Source: Rhynchopus euleeides | Taxonomy: Eukaryota > Euglenozoa > Diplonemea > Diplonemida > Diplonemidae | Direction: 5' to 3' | DNA: 64,000 bases | Assembly (NCBI GenBank): GCA_963210315.1 | Contig: OY723242.1 | Location: 310,001 to 374,000 of the forward strand | In this document: piece after piece, positions 53,396 to 63,253 of the stretch | How the letters are laid out: every line of letters starts with the position of its first letter | Numbering within the stretch: the stretch's first letter is position 1 | Position numbers and translations under genes: made by a program | Notes under the pieces: generated by a model | Seen by the model: only the letters and a program-made list of their open reading frames with translations | Told to the model about the DNA's origin: nothing | The model's database searches: none

Positions 53396-54213
53396 TCCGC
53401 TTCGTGCCAGCACGAGCACTAGCCGTTGCTCCTGCATTGCCCCAGGCGGCCAGCTCCCATCTTGGCTTGGCCCAGGATGACAGGTTGATCTCAATGTTTA
53501 CCCGTGACACGGGCCCCGCCGTGCCTTCTCGTCCTGTGAGGGCTGAACAATGCACAGGGACCGCTCGACATTATTTTTTGGGTCCAAATGCGTGCTCCCA
53601 GCTAGGGGCCACCCAACTCCCCGCCCTTTTTTTTGCCTCCGATTTGGCCCATTTTCGGCCCATTTTGCCCTGCACCAGCCTGCACTTTTTTGCACCGGCT
53701 AGCGAAGACCCCCAGAGTCTGAGACTGAAAAGTGTCACTGCGCTTTGTTCGGCACTTTTTGCTTTGGTTTCTTTTTTGCGTTGACGCTTCCACACTCACA
53801 CTCCTGCTGATGATGGTGTCGTGAGTGAGGAGCACAAGGGCACGAACAAGCACGCGACACTTTCCGCCCACATCGAAGTGTGCTGAAAAAAATGACGCGT
53901 TTGGCGCAGTTAGCCTGTTCCTGTGAGGAAAATGGTCGAACGTATCCTAAAACCTGCCGGTAGTGGGAAAAAAACCCCCCTCGCCCTCAAGAAGCATTTG
54001 AAGTTTACAGGAAATCCGGGCGAAAGCCGGTTAAAACACTCAACAGAGCGCTCAAAACAGACACCCATAGACAGACGTGCCGTGGTATACTACGTGAAAT
54101 AGTCTTTCATTTCGAAGAGTGCAGAACGCGCCGAACAGAACACATCCTGCTCGTGCTGGTCTCAACTGAACCACAACACAGAGGAAAGAGAAGGGAGCCG
54201 CACAGAACTCTAT
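53396..54213. other. Intergenic with dispersed-repeat fragments
   Basis: It holds a diverged AACTCCCCGCCCTTTTTTTT block ending in TAGCGAAGACCCCC (53590-53716; half of a MITE-like element) and a dispersed repeat at 53808-53905 shared with 29408 and 59812. Confidence 0.5.
53932..54102 (+). CDS. Small basic ORF, doubtful
   Basis: 56 codons from ATG 53932 to TAG 54102 (VERILKPAGSGKKTPLALKK, then HLKFTGNPGE and DRRAVVYYVK). Lys-rich and without low complexity, but could be chance. No neighbours or homologue recognised. Confidence 0.15.
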   Translation: MVERILKPAGSGKKTPLALKKHLKFTGNPGESRLKHSTERSKQTPIDRRAVVYYVK

Positions 54214-54307
54214 GGGTGCCTTCGTCCTCAGAAGTGCAGAAACGCGATGCGCCTCGCAAAAAAGGGGGTGACGAACCGACACAGTTTGACACAGAGCGAA
54301 GGCCCCC
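54214..54307. mobile_element. MITE-like element, GCGAAGGCCCCC family
   Basis: Ends GGGTGCCTTCGTCCTCAGAA and ACACAGAGCGAAGGCCCCC, 94 bp, with internal GACACAGTTTGACAC shared (inverted) with 30860. Confidence 0.65.
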
Positions 54308-56112
54308 TGTTAGACTATGCTAATAGAGTCTGGTACTAGTATGGAATAATACATGGGGCGTGTATTGAACGCGATGGGACAACGTTCGAACGCTGGATGC
54401 ATGCATGAATAGAGAGGAGATGTGGGGCATCTGCCGTAAATACCCACCCACCCACCCACCCCCACGTACACCCCCCATGGAGAGTGAAGGGAAAGAGAAG
54501 GAATGAAGAACAGGCACAGGGCCTGGCATGCCACCCGCATTCTGCTGTGTGATTCGGTTCCGACCTCCCATATTTTTGAGAGATTATTTTTGGGGAGAAA
54601 TAAGGCATTGCAGGTGACGCGTGATGGATGGTGTCGAATGGGCGTTTTGATTTTTTCCTTTGTTTTTGGTGTGGGGCAACACCAAAGCGTGGGGTTTGAT
54701 CTTGCCCCGTAGACACCACCCCCTGGGGGCCAGGCTCTTCGCTCAGAAACGCAGGAGAGTGTACCTCCTCTTGTCTTTGGTATCAAGGCTTTATACCAGA
54801 AAAGAATGACAGAACTCACAAAAAGGTTTCATTTTGTTTGTTGAATAGACAGATGCACCTCCTCCATTTTTGCACTGGGCGACAAAACCGACACAATTTT
54901 GTCGCCGGAACAGAGGGCGAGCACCGCCTCTCGGAGACTTCCCCGAGGGGCACCTCCAGCCTGTTGTTTGTGGGCCTGTTGTTGTCACCTCAGAACGGCC
55001 CCCAAGGGCAATGCCACAGTGGGGCAATCAGCCCTGGAAAAATAGGGATAAAAAAGGGGGGGGATGGGCGACTGAAAAGTGGACATCGCCCACCCCCACC
55101 CCCACCCCAGCACTGCTTGGATCAACGACCAACATCTTGCGGCCGTGGCGTGCACAATATCGAAGCCCCAAAGGGGTGTGTGTGTGTGTGTGTGGCTGTT
55201 CTGACAGAGTTTATTGTATTCTTGGAGTTTTTGTTCCGCTTCGGTGGTTCGTCGGGCACGCTCAGTAGAGGGGGGCGGGGGGTGGGGGTGGGGAGAACGG
55301 GGTGGCTTTATCAGTGCTCTCAACTCACTCACGTTTGGTCCGCACCTTCGCCCTTAACGCATTAACCAAACACACCCCCCTCCCCCGGGTGAGAGAGAGG
55401 CTGGCAGCATAACACCTGATGGGGCGGGGGGGGGACGGGCCCTTCGTCCTGTGCCACACACGGTGACCTAGACAGGGTTTTGACCAGGTGGCTGACCAGG
55501 AGGGTTTTTGCAGCCCATATTGCCCTGTACCCCAGGCCACTGTGCACTGTCTGTCAAAACAGTGTCACTTCGGAGCCAGTGTTGTGCGTCAGGCAGGTTT
55601 TACTTTTTTTTCTTCACTTCTCTGCGTTTCTGAGCGAAGGCAAATGCCGACGGCCTGCACGATTGCCGGAGGAACGAATTCGAATTCGCATCCAGAGCTG
55701 GGGCCACACAAATTCGAGAGCAGCGTGTTTGAAGGGCAGGCTCCCCGTCGACCCCCCCCCCCCTCCACCAGGTGACACCGACACGTTCCAAAAAGATTCC
55801 TGTGGGTGGCGTCCCATTTTCTTTGGCACACAGCGGCACAGAGCAAAATGCCCGTTGAAATCGTTCAAAAGAGCAAAACGAGACGCAGCCTCCCCACCCA
55901 GAGGGTGGCAGACCGCCCCCAAATACTCCCAGGGGCCGGGGTTTCAAGTTTACAGCCATTTTGTGCGTGTTCCTCGCCTATGTGAAAAATGCCGTTATTT
56001 TTACCCCTTAAGATTTTGCCTAGGGGGGGGGGGGGGAGGAATGGAGAGAACAGGAAAGAAATGAGAGGGATGGAAGAAATGGTTTTTGGCGCTCTTCGAG
56101 CGCAGCGCAACG
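54308..56112. other. Long intergenic region, no gene seen
   Basis: About 1.8 kb. A TG-run lies at 55179-55192 and a lone MITE-type end (TTCTGAGCGAAGGC) at 55631-55644. The ORFs overlap on all frames and are low-complexity. Confidence 0.45.
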
Positions 56113-56465
56113 TCGTTTTGTTTGTGCGCCAAATCCGGGCAAATCAATAGCAACTTCCCACAGCCTGATGAGGATGTTGTCTGTTGTTTCCCAACATTGC
56201 TGCACTACTCTGTGCCAGTCGTCTGTCCGGGGAGGTTGAATTTGTTGCCCAAGCGCTGCCTATTATCCTTTTGACACTGACAGGTTCCCTGTTGCAGTAA
56301 AAAAGATAAGGCTGTTGTTTGTGCGCCAAATCCGGGCAAAAACAAAAGCAACTCCGCAGCCTGATGAGGAGGTTGAATTTGTTGCCCAAGCGCTGCCTAC
56401 TATCTTTTTGACACTGACAGGTTCCCTGTTGCAGTAAAAAAAAGGGGGGGGTGCGCTGTGCTGTG
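56113..56465. repeat. Partial tandem duplication
   Basis: TTTGTGCGCCAAATCCGGGC ... CAGCCTGATGAGGA ... GAATTTGTTGCCCAAGCGCT ... TTTTGACACTGACAGGTTCC ... TGTTGCAGTAAAAAA occurs twice (56113-56307 and 56316-56440), the second shorter internally. A third start is at 56458. GTTGTTTTGTGCGCCAAA also occurs at 29614. Confidence 0.8.
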
Positions 56466-56687
56466 CGCCAAAACCCGGGGGTGGGGTGGGGTGGGGGGGG
56501 ACGCACATGGCGGAGAAGCGTCTATTTGGGGGTGGGGGTGGGGGGGGGGGTGTGGGTGGGGCCAAAAAATACACAACACAAGACAACACATAAAACGCCT
56601 CACGCCGCTGACAAAACATCTCCAAAACCTATTTTTTTCTGGCCTCAACACCACCACCACCACCACCACCACCCTCCTCCCCACGCT

Positions 56688-59057
56688 TCAAAGAGGTGAG
56701 AGCGAACTGAGAAAGGCTGGGAACGACAGGGACGAAACCATGTGGTCGAGATACGGGAAGCACCTGTGCTGCTGCTGCTGCTGCTGCGGGTCCCGCTGCT
56801 GCAGCAGCACCGCCTCTGCAGGTGTCGCTGCGGGCGACGACTCCAGCCCCACAAGCATCGGGCGCTGAGCGGTGCACCGCATCTCGCGGAAGCGCTGTGC
56901 CATGCCGGGTGACCGGAGCGACCCCACCGACACCACCAGCAGGTGCGCCCCGCGCAGCTCGCGGACGGCATCCGCCACTGTGACGCAGCACGCCACCCGC
57001 ACCACCCCCTGGCTCCGCAGCGCCCTCACCGCAGCCTTCTGCTGCGTGAAACACCCGGCAACCACCACAGCACGCACCTCCGACACCTGCTGCGGCATGT
57101 CGCACGGCGGTTGCTCCACCCCTCCGCCAGGCGCCCCCTGCCCCAACTCTGCCCCGCCAACCGCTGCAGCGCCGGCTTGCCGGCGAGGCGGCGACGCGCT
57201 CCGCCCGCCACCCCCACCCTGCCCGAGCAGAGGGTCAAACCCCGACGGTGAGGCAGGCGAACTCCGCCGTCCAAACTGCGACGGAGAGGCTGGCCCACCC
57301 CCCGCTGGGCTCCCCAGAGAGAGCCCTTCAGTCAGCAGCTGCAGGCTCGCGCGTGACTCAGACAGGGCACTCTCTAACTCTGCCACGCGACGCTGCAGAG
57401 CGGTTGCCGATGCATCGCCTGAGGTTTCTGCGGGGAGGCTGTCGGCTGGGGGAACACCCCTGGCGGGGGGTTGGCGGGCGCCGCCGCTGCTGCGCGCCCC
57501 GCTGCGCGAGGGGGCGGGGGGCGAAGCCCCCCGCCCCCCCCTCCGCGCCCCCCCCGCCGCCACCGCCGCCTCCTCCTCTGCCTCGACAGACGATTCCCCC
57601 CCGCTGTATTCATTTGGGCCGCTCTCGCTGTCGCTGTCGCCGTCGCCCGCCCCTTCGCCCTCTAGGAGTGCCGTGACGATTCTGCGGAACTGCGGCTCCG
57701 ACACCCCGCCCCCACCTGCAGAGGCGTCGATTCCCAGCCCTGCGCACAGGGCAGCATACCCCCTGCGCGAAATCCCGGGAGGACCCCGCAGCGGCGCCGG
57801 GGGGCTCTTCTCCAGCCTCCGGAAGAGGGCCGACGCATCGGCAAAACCGCCACCCTGAAGGCCAGCGCTCCGCTCGGCTCCCCCTGTCTGGGGGAGTGAG
57901 TGGAAGTATCTCCGGAGGTGCTGGTCGCCCTGGTGGTGCTGCAGGGGGTTCCATATGGCGCTGAGGGGCCCGTCCGTCTGCATGCGGGGAGATGCGGCGG
58001 CGGGGGCCGGGGGTGATGCGGTGGTGGCTGCGGCGGCGAGGCTGAGGGCCGCCCAGCTGGCGCTGCAGTTGCGCGGGGAGGAGGGCGGGCTTGCCGCTAG
58101 AGCGGAGGAGCTCGCCTCCGACACGGCGCCTGCGGAGCCATCCGCGCTGCTGGAGGCAGTCCTGCTCAGCGGGGCTCCGGAAAGCGACGAATTTCCTGCC
58201 ATGCTGATGCTCGCAGACGAGGAAGCGCCGCAGTGGTTGTGCTGCTGCTGCTGCTGCCCAGGCGACCCCAACGCTCTGCTCTGCCTCGCAGACACCCCGC
58301 GGGGAACCCCCGGGGAGATGGGGGATCTGGCAGGAGACAGCGGCGACACGGCCCTGGCAGGCACAGACGACGCAGGAGATGAAGGGGGGGCGCTGTCAAA
58401 CCCCCGAGAGAAGAGCGAAGCTGGGGGAGCAGCGGTGGTGGTGGAGGTGGCGGAGGACGCCCCGCAGTGGTCCCTCGGCGGGTCGGGGTTGCTGCGCATC
58501 TTCGACTCGGGCAGCGTCTTGAAGGGAGGGATGGGTGATTTGAACCCGCGGGGTTTTTTAAGGTTCATCAGGGATTTGATGTGGCTCTGGGTGTGCCGGA
58601 TGCGGCGGACGTGCAGAGGTTTCAAACCCAGCGCGCTGTGAGCTTTTATGAGCACGTCGGTGATCTCACGCGACTCCTTCGGGGAGACAGGCTTGACGAG
58701 AAGGTCGTAGCTTGAAGGGACGCGCAGGCCGCACCAGTAGTCATCCGAGACGATAACCTCCGTGATGCTCGCAATGGAGATGCACCGGGTCAGCTCCCCA
58801 TCCTTCGAGGAGCGGAGGACGGAGTCCCCTGTGATGATGATGGACACCTCTCTGGGGAACACATTCCCCGAGACCTGCGTGCACCTCGCGTAGAAGAATA
58901 CCACAGGCAGCTCGTGCACACTGGCGCAGTGGCCCTTAATATGCTTCCACTGCCCGGGCCCGACCCCCCTCGCATCGAGGTAAGGCAAGCCGAGACTATC
59001 GCTGTAACCCAAAACCTCCAGCCTCCTCTGCAGCGGCGATGAAGGGCTTGTGGCCAT
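56688..59057 (-). CDS. Large protein with PH-like domain and C-terminal receiver-like domain
   Basis: 789 residues from ATG 59057; a GTG-led extension upstream is not used. Stop TGA. Residues ~50-155 form a PH-like beta-rich domain (EVSIIITGDSVLRSSKDGEL; RCISIASITEVIVSDDYWCG; LRVPSSYDLLV) of the type seen in many kinetoplastid proteins. Residues ~190-640 are Ser/Pro/Ala-rich and mostly disordered, with a QQQQQ run, a helical EF-hand-like-sized stretch (~450-500: SRRGYAALCAGLGIDA; SEPQFRRIVTALLEGEG), an acidic patch and a coiled-coil ALQRRVAELESALSESRASL. Residues ~655-789 (VRAVVVAGCFTQQKAAVRAL; ADAVRELRGAHLLVVSVGSL; RPMLVGLESS) resemble a CheY-like receiver without the phospho-acceptor Asp. 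A second poly-Gln (CAG/CTG repeat) lies near the end. The role is probably scaffolding or signalling; unproven. Confidence 0.75.
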   Translation of the reverse strand: MATSPSSPLQRRLEVLGYSDSLGLPYLDARGVGPGQWKHIKGHCASVHELPVVFFYARCTQVSGNVFPREVSIIITGDSVLRSSKDGELTRCISIASITEVIVSDDYWCGLRVPSSYDLLVKPVSPKESREITDVLIKAHSALGLKPLHVRRIRHTQSHIKSLMNLKKPRGFKSPIPPFKTLPESKMRSNPDPPRDHCGASSATSTTTAAPPASLFSRGFDSAPPSSPASSVPARAVSPLSPARSPISPGVPRGVSARQSRALGSPGQQQQQHNHCGASSSASISMAGNSSLSGAPLSRTASSSADGSAGAVSEASSSALAASPPSSPRNCSASWAALSLAAAATTASPPAPAAASPRMQTDGPLSAIWNPLQHHQGDQHLRRYFHSLPQTGGAERSAGLQGGGFADASALFRRLEKSPPAPLRGPPGISRRGYAALCAGLGIDASAGGGGVSEPQFRRIVTALLEGEGAGDGDSDSESGPNEYSGGESSVEAEEEAAVAAGGARRGGRGASPPAPSRSGARSSGGARQPPARGVPPADSLPAETSGDASATALQRRVAELESALSESRASLQLLTEGLSLGSPAGGGPASPSQFGRRSSPASPSGFDPLLGQGGGGGRSASPPRRQAGAAAVGGAELGQGAPGGGVEQPPCDMPQQVSEVRAVVVAGCFTQQKAAVRALRSQGVVRVACCVTVADAVRELRGAHLLVVSVGSLRSPGMAQRFREMRCTAQRPMLVGLESSPAATPAEAVLLQQRDPQQQQQQHRCFPYLDHMVSSLSFPAFLSSLSPL

Positions 59058-59489
59058 CACGCACACGGCCCCGTTGGCAGGCAGCAGGCAGCTGCAGCTG
59101 TGTGCGATTTCCCCGGAAAGGCAGGGGGAGGGGTCAGAAGTGGTGCGATACGGCACCCTCTCTCTCTCTCTCCCCGCCCTACGGTCACCCGCGGCGCCTC
59201 CCCCCCCGATGCGCCTGGAGGTGTGTGTGTGTGAAGCATGGGAAGGTGCAGCTCACGGGTGGTTTGACACTTACCCGCAGGTAAGAACGCAGAAAGAGGG
59301 GGACGTTGGGACAGGGGCAGGGGCTTGGAGGGGAGTCCTGAGTCTGCATCTGATCACGCACCGCTCCTGAAGCATGGAAGCTTGCAGTCATCTTGTCGGC
59401 AAAGAAATGAATAGAATAAAAACCAAAGTACTCCGCAAACCCTGCTGACACACTTCAGGAATCTGTCACTTGCCTGCACTGCACGCACT
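59058..59489. other. Upstream region of the PH-like gene
   Basis: A CT-run at 59158-59173 and a GTGTGTGTG run at 59220-59232. On the gene strand GTAAGT (59274) and a pyrimidine/CA stretch ending CCTCCAG (59215) could bound a 60-bp 5'-UTR intron. No gene. Confidence 0.35.
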
Positions 59490-59595
59490 GGGGGTCTTCG
59501 CTGTGGGGTCAGCGTCAGTACATTTTGGTGCATTTCCTGTTCAATGAGATGAAAACTGGCGAAGAATAACAAAGCATAACGACTAGCGAAGACCC
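59490..59595. mobile_element. MITE-like element, GCGAAGACCCCC family
   Basis: Ends GGGGGTCTTCGCTGTGGGG and ACTAGCGAAGACCCC, 106 bp, with internal ACATTTTGGTGCATTTCCTG. Closely related to 61531-61639. Confidence 0.8.
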
Positions 59596-59811
59596 CTCTC
59601 TCTCACCCCCACCCGGTGTGCGGCGCCTCGGCTGACCTGCGTGGAGAGAACAGAAAGTGGATTGACGGCAGAGCAAACTGCAGAGCCATGTGCACGTAAG
59701 TACACTCTGGGCGAAGTCCCCACACGAACAAGATGGCAACAAGGCCGACGAAGGCAGGGAAACAGGATACTGCACTCAGGGTGAAACGGAAGACAGCACA
59801 CACAGAGACCC

Positions 59812-60030
59812 CTGATGATGATGTGTCGTGAGCGAGGAGCACAAGGCACAAGCAGGCACGTTACACATTCCGCCCATCGCGTGCGGAAAAAGGATGGCTG
59901 GGTTTCTTTTGTCTTGTTTGTGCAACATTCTGGTCACCTGCACGTTGGGGCGTGGTGTGCAGGTGAACCAAACACTGCTCCCCACTGCAACCTTTTTAGT
60001 TCTGAACGCCTTCCGTGAGGACGGGGAAAT
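59812..60030 (+). repeat. Dispersed repeat fragments
   Basis: 59812-59900 matches 53808-53900 (GTGTCGTGAG-T/C-GAGGAGCACAAGG). 59950-60025 shares GTTGGGGCGTGG and CTGCTCCCCACTGCAACCTT with 31033-31085. Confidence 0.55.
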
Positions 60031-60169
60031 TGACGCAAAAAACCGAGACGACTGCAGACCACTCATTCAGACTTCCCCAAGGGGCACGCGACTGGTGAGG
60101 ATCAGTCCTCTGTGAGGGCCTCCCATTGCATCACACACATAGTCCAGAAGAGACAGCTTCAGACCGCAC

Positions 60170-61402
60170 TCAGCACACCGTGCATCCGCAATCTGCGTCT
60201 GCCGCCTCTGCCACACGAGCTGGCCGCTGTCTGAATATTGTCGCGTCACTCACAAGAGCCACATTCCACATATCGTCCTGGAGGACGGAAGACACGGCAC
60301 ACACAGAGACAGAAGTGTTCTCGTTCGTTGGTGTGAAGACCCACCTCCCGCACAGGCTGAGTGCAACACCTTCGCCCTTTGAGTCCACCTTCCCCAGACA
60401 CTGGCCTGTGCTGAGGCGGTACAGTGCGGTGGTGGACCTGCCTCCCACTGCAACATCACCTGGCTGTGACACAGCAAGTGAGAAGGAGTAGTCATCCAGT
60501 AGCACAGTGCGCAGGCAGCTGAGGGAGGTTGTGCACCACACCTTGAGTGACTTGTCGAGGGAGCACGACACCAGGCGATGCTCGTCCTGAGTCAGGGCGA
60601 TTCCGGTCACCGTATCAGTGTGGCCATCCAGGGTGTGTGTGTGTGTGAGGGTGCTGATGTCCCACACACGGATGCTGTTGTCATATGACCCGCTGAAGAT
60701 CCTCGTGCCGGACACAGCAATGCTGAAAACAGTATCGCTGTGACCCTCCAGCACTGTGGCGCTCGGTGTGCCCTTCAAGTCCCACACACGTACGTTGCCT
60801 ATGAAATCTCCGGACACCAGACGTCCGCAGTGTGTCCATGCTGCACTCCACACGCTGGTGTTGATGTGGTGCAGCATGCACACCTCCTCCCAAGTTGATG
60901 TCAGCCACACGCAGATGGTGCCGTCCCAAGAGCACGTTGCCAACCACGTCCCACAGACTGAGAACGCTGTGCGAGAAGTAATCTTGTTGCCGTGTGTTAA
61001 GTCCGCCACCACAGCAGCGGTGCTGGTGTCAAACACAGTGATGTGTCCGTTGCGGTAACACACAGCACACAGCGTCCCACACCTCGACAGTGTGATGCGG
61101 CGCATCTCGGCGCGATGCGTCGATGAGTAGACTGCGGGAGCCTTGACGTTGGGCCAGCGTGGGACGAGCTGGACAACACCCCCGTCCTCCAGACCCGTGT
61201 CGGCAACGCACTGTGCATCGTCCAGCTCCTCATCACACCCTTCGATGTGTGCTGCGACGTGTTCAGCCTTACGGACTGGGTTGATAGAACCCGGGAACAT
61301 CTCGTCCAGCGCATCCGCCTTCAGCCCGACCACGGTCCCGCCTTCCGGAACACCGACGACACAGCTGTGCCCGGTCTCGCGATGACGGACAGACACTTCC
61401 AT
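60170..61402 (-). CDS. WD40 repeat protein with DUF4116-type N-terminal module
   Basis: 410 residues from ATG 61402 (GCCAAAGTCATGGAAG); a GTG-led extension upstream is rejected. Stop TGA. Residues 1-~85 (MEVSVRHRETGHSC ... GLKADALDEMFPG ... VVQLVPRW) resemble the start of the DUF4116 protein at 6200-8467. Residues ~95-385 contain about seven WD40 repeats, e.g. FSVCGTWLATCSWDGTICVW, AWTHCGRLVSGDFIGNVRVW, GTRIFSGSYDNSIRVWDIS and EHRLVSCSLDKSLKVW, with GH dipeptides (LEGHSDTVFSI, LDGHTDTVTGI), enough for one beta-propeller. The C-terminus is Ala/Asp/Cys-rich (EAADADCGCTVC). WD40 propellers bind partner proteins; the specific role is unknown. Surrounded by MITE-like elements on both sides. Confidence 0.88.
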   Translation of the reverse strand: MEVSVRHRETGHSCVVGVPEGGTVVGLKADALDEMFPGSINPVRKAEHVAAHIEGCDEELDDAQCVADTGLEDGGVVQLVPRWPNVKAPAVYSSTHRAEMRRITLSRCGTLCAVCYRNGHITVFDTSTAAVVADLTHGNKITSRTAFSVCGTWLATCSWDGTICVWLTSTWEEVCMLHHINTSVWSAAWTHCGRLVSGDFIGNVRVWDLKGTPSATVLEGHSDTVFSIAVSGTRIFSGSYDNSIRVWDISTLTHTHTLDGHTDTVTGIALTQDEHRLVSCSLDKSLKVWCTTSLSCLRTVLLDDYSFSLAVSQPGDVAVGGRSTTALYRLSTGQCLGKVDSKGEGVALSLCGRWVFTPTNENTSVSVCAVSSVLQDDMWNVALVSDATIFRQRPARVAEAADADCGCTVC

Positions 61403-61530
61403 GACTTTGGCGACCAGCTGCTGAGGTCTTCTGGAGAATGTGGGTGTGTGTGTAGTGCGATGATCACAGCCGCTTTCTGTGAGGCGGCTCACTGTTCTGC
61501 ACTTCTAATCGAAGGAAACCGACTTGACTT

Positions 61531-61639
61531 GGGGGATCATCGCTACGGGGTGGTCGTCAGTGCATTTTGGTGCATTTCCTGTTGAATTGGCTGAAAACTG
61601 ACGAAGATTGACGAAGAACAACGACCAGCGAAGACCCCC
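61531..61639. mobile_element. MITE-like element, GCGAAGACCCCC family
   Basis: Ends GGGGGATCATCGCTACGGGG and CGACCAGCGAAGACCCCC, 109 bp, with internal GTGCATTTTGGTGCATTTCC. Located 130 bp upstream of the WD40 start. Just before it (61470-61516) lies a half element with GTGAGGCGGCTCAC, shared with 35160-35185. Confidence 0.8.
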
Positions 61640-61977
61640 TTGGAGAGTGTATCAGTTCTCTTTTGTCTTAGTCTCAAGGTTAAAGAATGTGCATCAGTTC
61701 TCCTTGTACAGCAGTCTTTTGTGGACTTCTGTACGATGCGGATCCGTAAAAGTGAGACGAAGCGACACCGCCCCACACAACACCAGCCTGCATAAAAGTG
61801 ACACAGTTTGACGCACAGTGTGGCAACAGCGCTAGCGAATGTCTCCTCTTGTGTTGTGCCAAAGCATACTGATGGGTTGCCTGCCCGCAAGACTGACCCC
61901 CCCCTGTTCCCCGCTTCCATCACGGTGGGAAGTGGACCCGTGAAAGCGGAGCAGCCGTGGGTTCATTATCCCCCCTC
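61640..61977. other. Intergenic, nothing recognised
   Basis: ACACAGTTTGACGCACAGTG near 61801 is a fragment of the GGCCTTCGCT-type MITE interior. No gene. Confidence 0.4.
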
Positions 61978-62059
61978 GGGGTCTTCGCTCTAGAGGTGCG
62001 GAAAAACGAGTCGCCTCGCAAACGAGAAGACACGTCTCTCAACACAGAGCAAATGCCCC
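61978..62059. mobile_element. Diverged MITE-like element
   Basis: Left end GGGGTCTTCGCTCTAGAGGTG, right end ACACAGAGCAAATGCCCC. Imperfect ends; 82 bp. Confidence 0.5.
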
Positions 62060-62240
62060 TTTGTCCTTTGATGCGTTGGTGTGAACACGATAGCTCGACA
62101 CAGAAAGGAAGCGGGGGCTGTTGGGCAGCAGTCCTGCGGGCCAGCGCATTGCAAATGTGACAATGTGGGGTGGGGGGGGTGGGGGTGGGGGGTATTGAAA
62201 TAGAAGGAGGGGAAGGAAACACAAAGAATGACGCTCCCTT

Positions 62241-62339
62241 GGGGGCCTTCCCTCTAAAGTGCACACAAGTGAGCTGCCTGACAACATAGGCTGCAACCTG
62301 ACACACTTTGACACAGACCGAAGGCCCCCTCTTCACTCG
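62241..62339. mobile_element. MITE-like element, GCGAAGGCCCCC family
   Basis: Ends GGGGGCCTTCCCTCTAAAGT and TTGACACAGACCGAAGGCCCCC (written in two parts in the family as TTGACACAGA + CCGAAGGCC), 99 bp. A lone relative end (CTTCTGAGTGAAGGCCCC) lies at 62538-62555. Confidence 0.65.
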
Positions 62340-62555
62340 TTATGCAGGTCGTGTCTGCCCCGTGGGTGTGATCATCTAGGGGTTCTGTGCCAGTTCTGTA
62401 CCAGATCTGGGGGATTCCAGGATCACACCACAAGGATGATGCAATGTGAGGGTCGGAGGGATGCGCTCTGGGTCAAACTGTGGCAGGTTGCCAGACTTGT
62501 CACCTCCTTTATTGCGAGGCTGGTTCGCTATGCTAGCGCTTCTGAGTGAAGGCCC

Positions 62556-63253
62556 CAGGGAGGGACGGAAGGGAATACGACAAGCCGGAGTCGAGTAGGC
62601 AGACGACAGACGACGCCTGCTGGGATAGGAGTGGGGGCGACGCACAATCAGCCGATCCCTTCTGCCAAGGGGCTTGGGGGTGGGGGGCGCCTATTCTGTG
62701 TGAGTGATTTACCCCTCTCCTCTGCCCGGCAGCGGCAACGCTGCCTCATCAGCGGGAAGGGAGACAGTGTCGAGACAGTGCCGATCAAGAGCCGCTAGCC
62801 CCGAAGTAGAGGTTCCACTGCTTTGTAATGCTCGTCCATCCCTCGAAGTCGAGGTTGTGCGGCTCAACGAAGAGCCTGAATACGGCGACTTGGGTGGAGG
62901 CGCTGATGTGGGAGCAGATGATGCATGGAGGGGGGCGGGTGGGGGTGGGGGCGTTGAAGACTGCCACGCATCACAGTGTGGCACAGAGGGAAGGGCACCC
63001 TCGGCTTTCCGCACGTCAGGGCGAAGCCACCTCACCCCCACACGCAGGAGGGCACGCACTGCATACCTTTGCACGGAGGCCGTGGCGAAGGGGAAGCGTC
63101 GCTTGACGTGCTTCGCAGAGAGAGAAAGAATCAACGGCATGCTGGGTTTCAACTCTGACCACAGCCTGCTTGCCACGGGGGTTGCGGCTCGCATAGGTGG
63201 CTGCGGGCTTCAAAGTCAGCAGCGTCTCTTGTTCTTGCGATGATGGATGCAGC
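62556..63253. other. Downstream of the second DUF4116 gene, no gene seen
   Basis: A plus ORF (62704-63243) and a minus ORF (62709-63194) overlap on the same stretch, and neither has a recognised domain. GGGCGAAGCCACCTC at 63018 resembles a MITE end. Confidence 0.45.

Noticed and set aside
50555-53494. Long ORFs on both strands over the second and third 31-bp arrays
   Set aside because: Repetition alone keeps both strands open; there is no conserved protein sequence outside the repeats.
56760-56800. Disease-like CAG/CTG repeat expansion
   Set aside because: It is a short poly-Gln codon run inside the PH-like gene, with a similar one near 58240. Ordinary low complexity.
59215-59274. 60-bp 5'-UTR intron before the PH-like gene (GTAAGT ... 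CCTCCAG)
   Set aside because: The signals are plausible but occur in CA/CT-rich sequence; without cDNA it is no better than chance. Mentioned only as a possibility in the upstream region.
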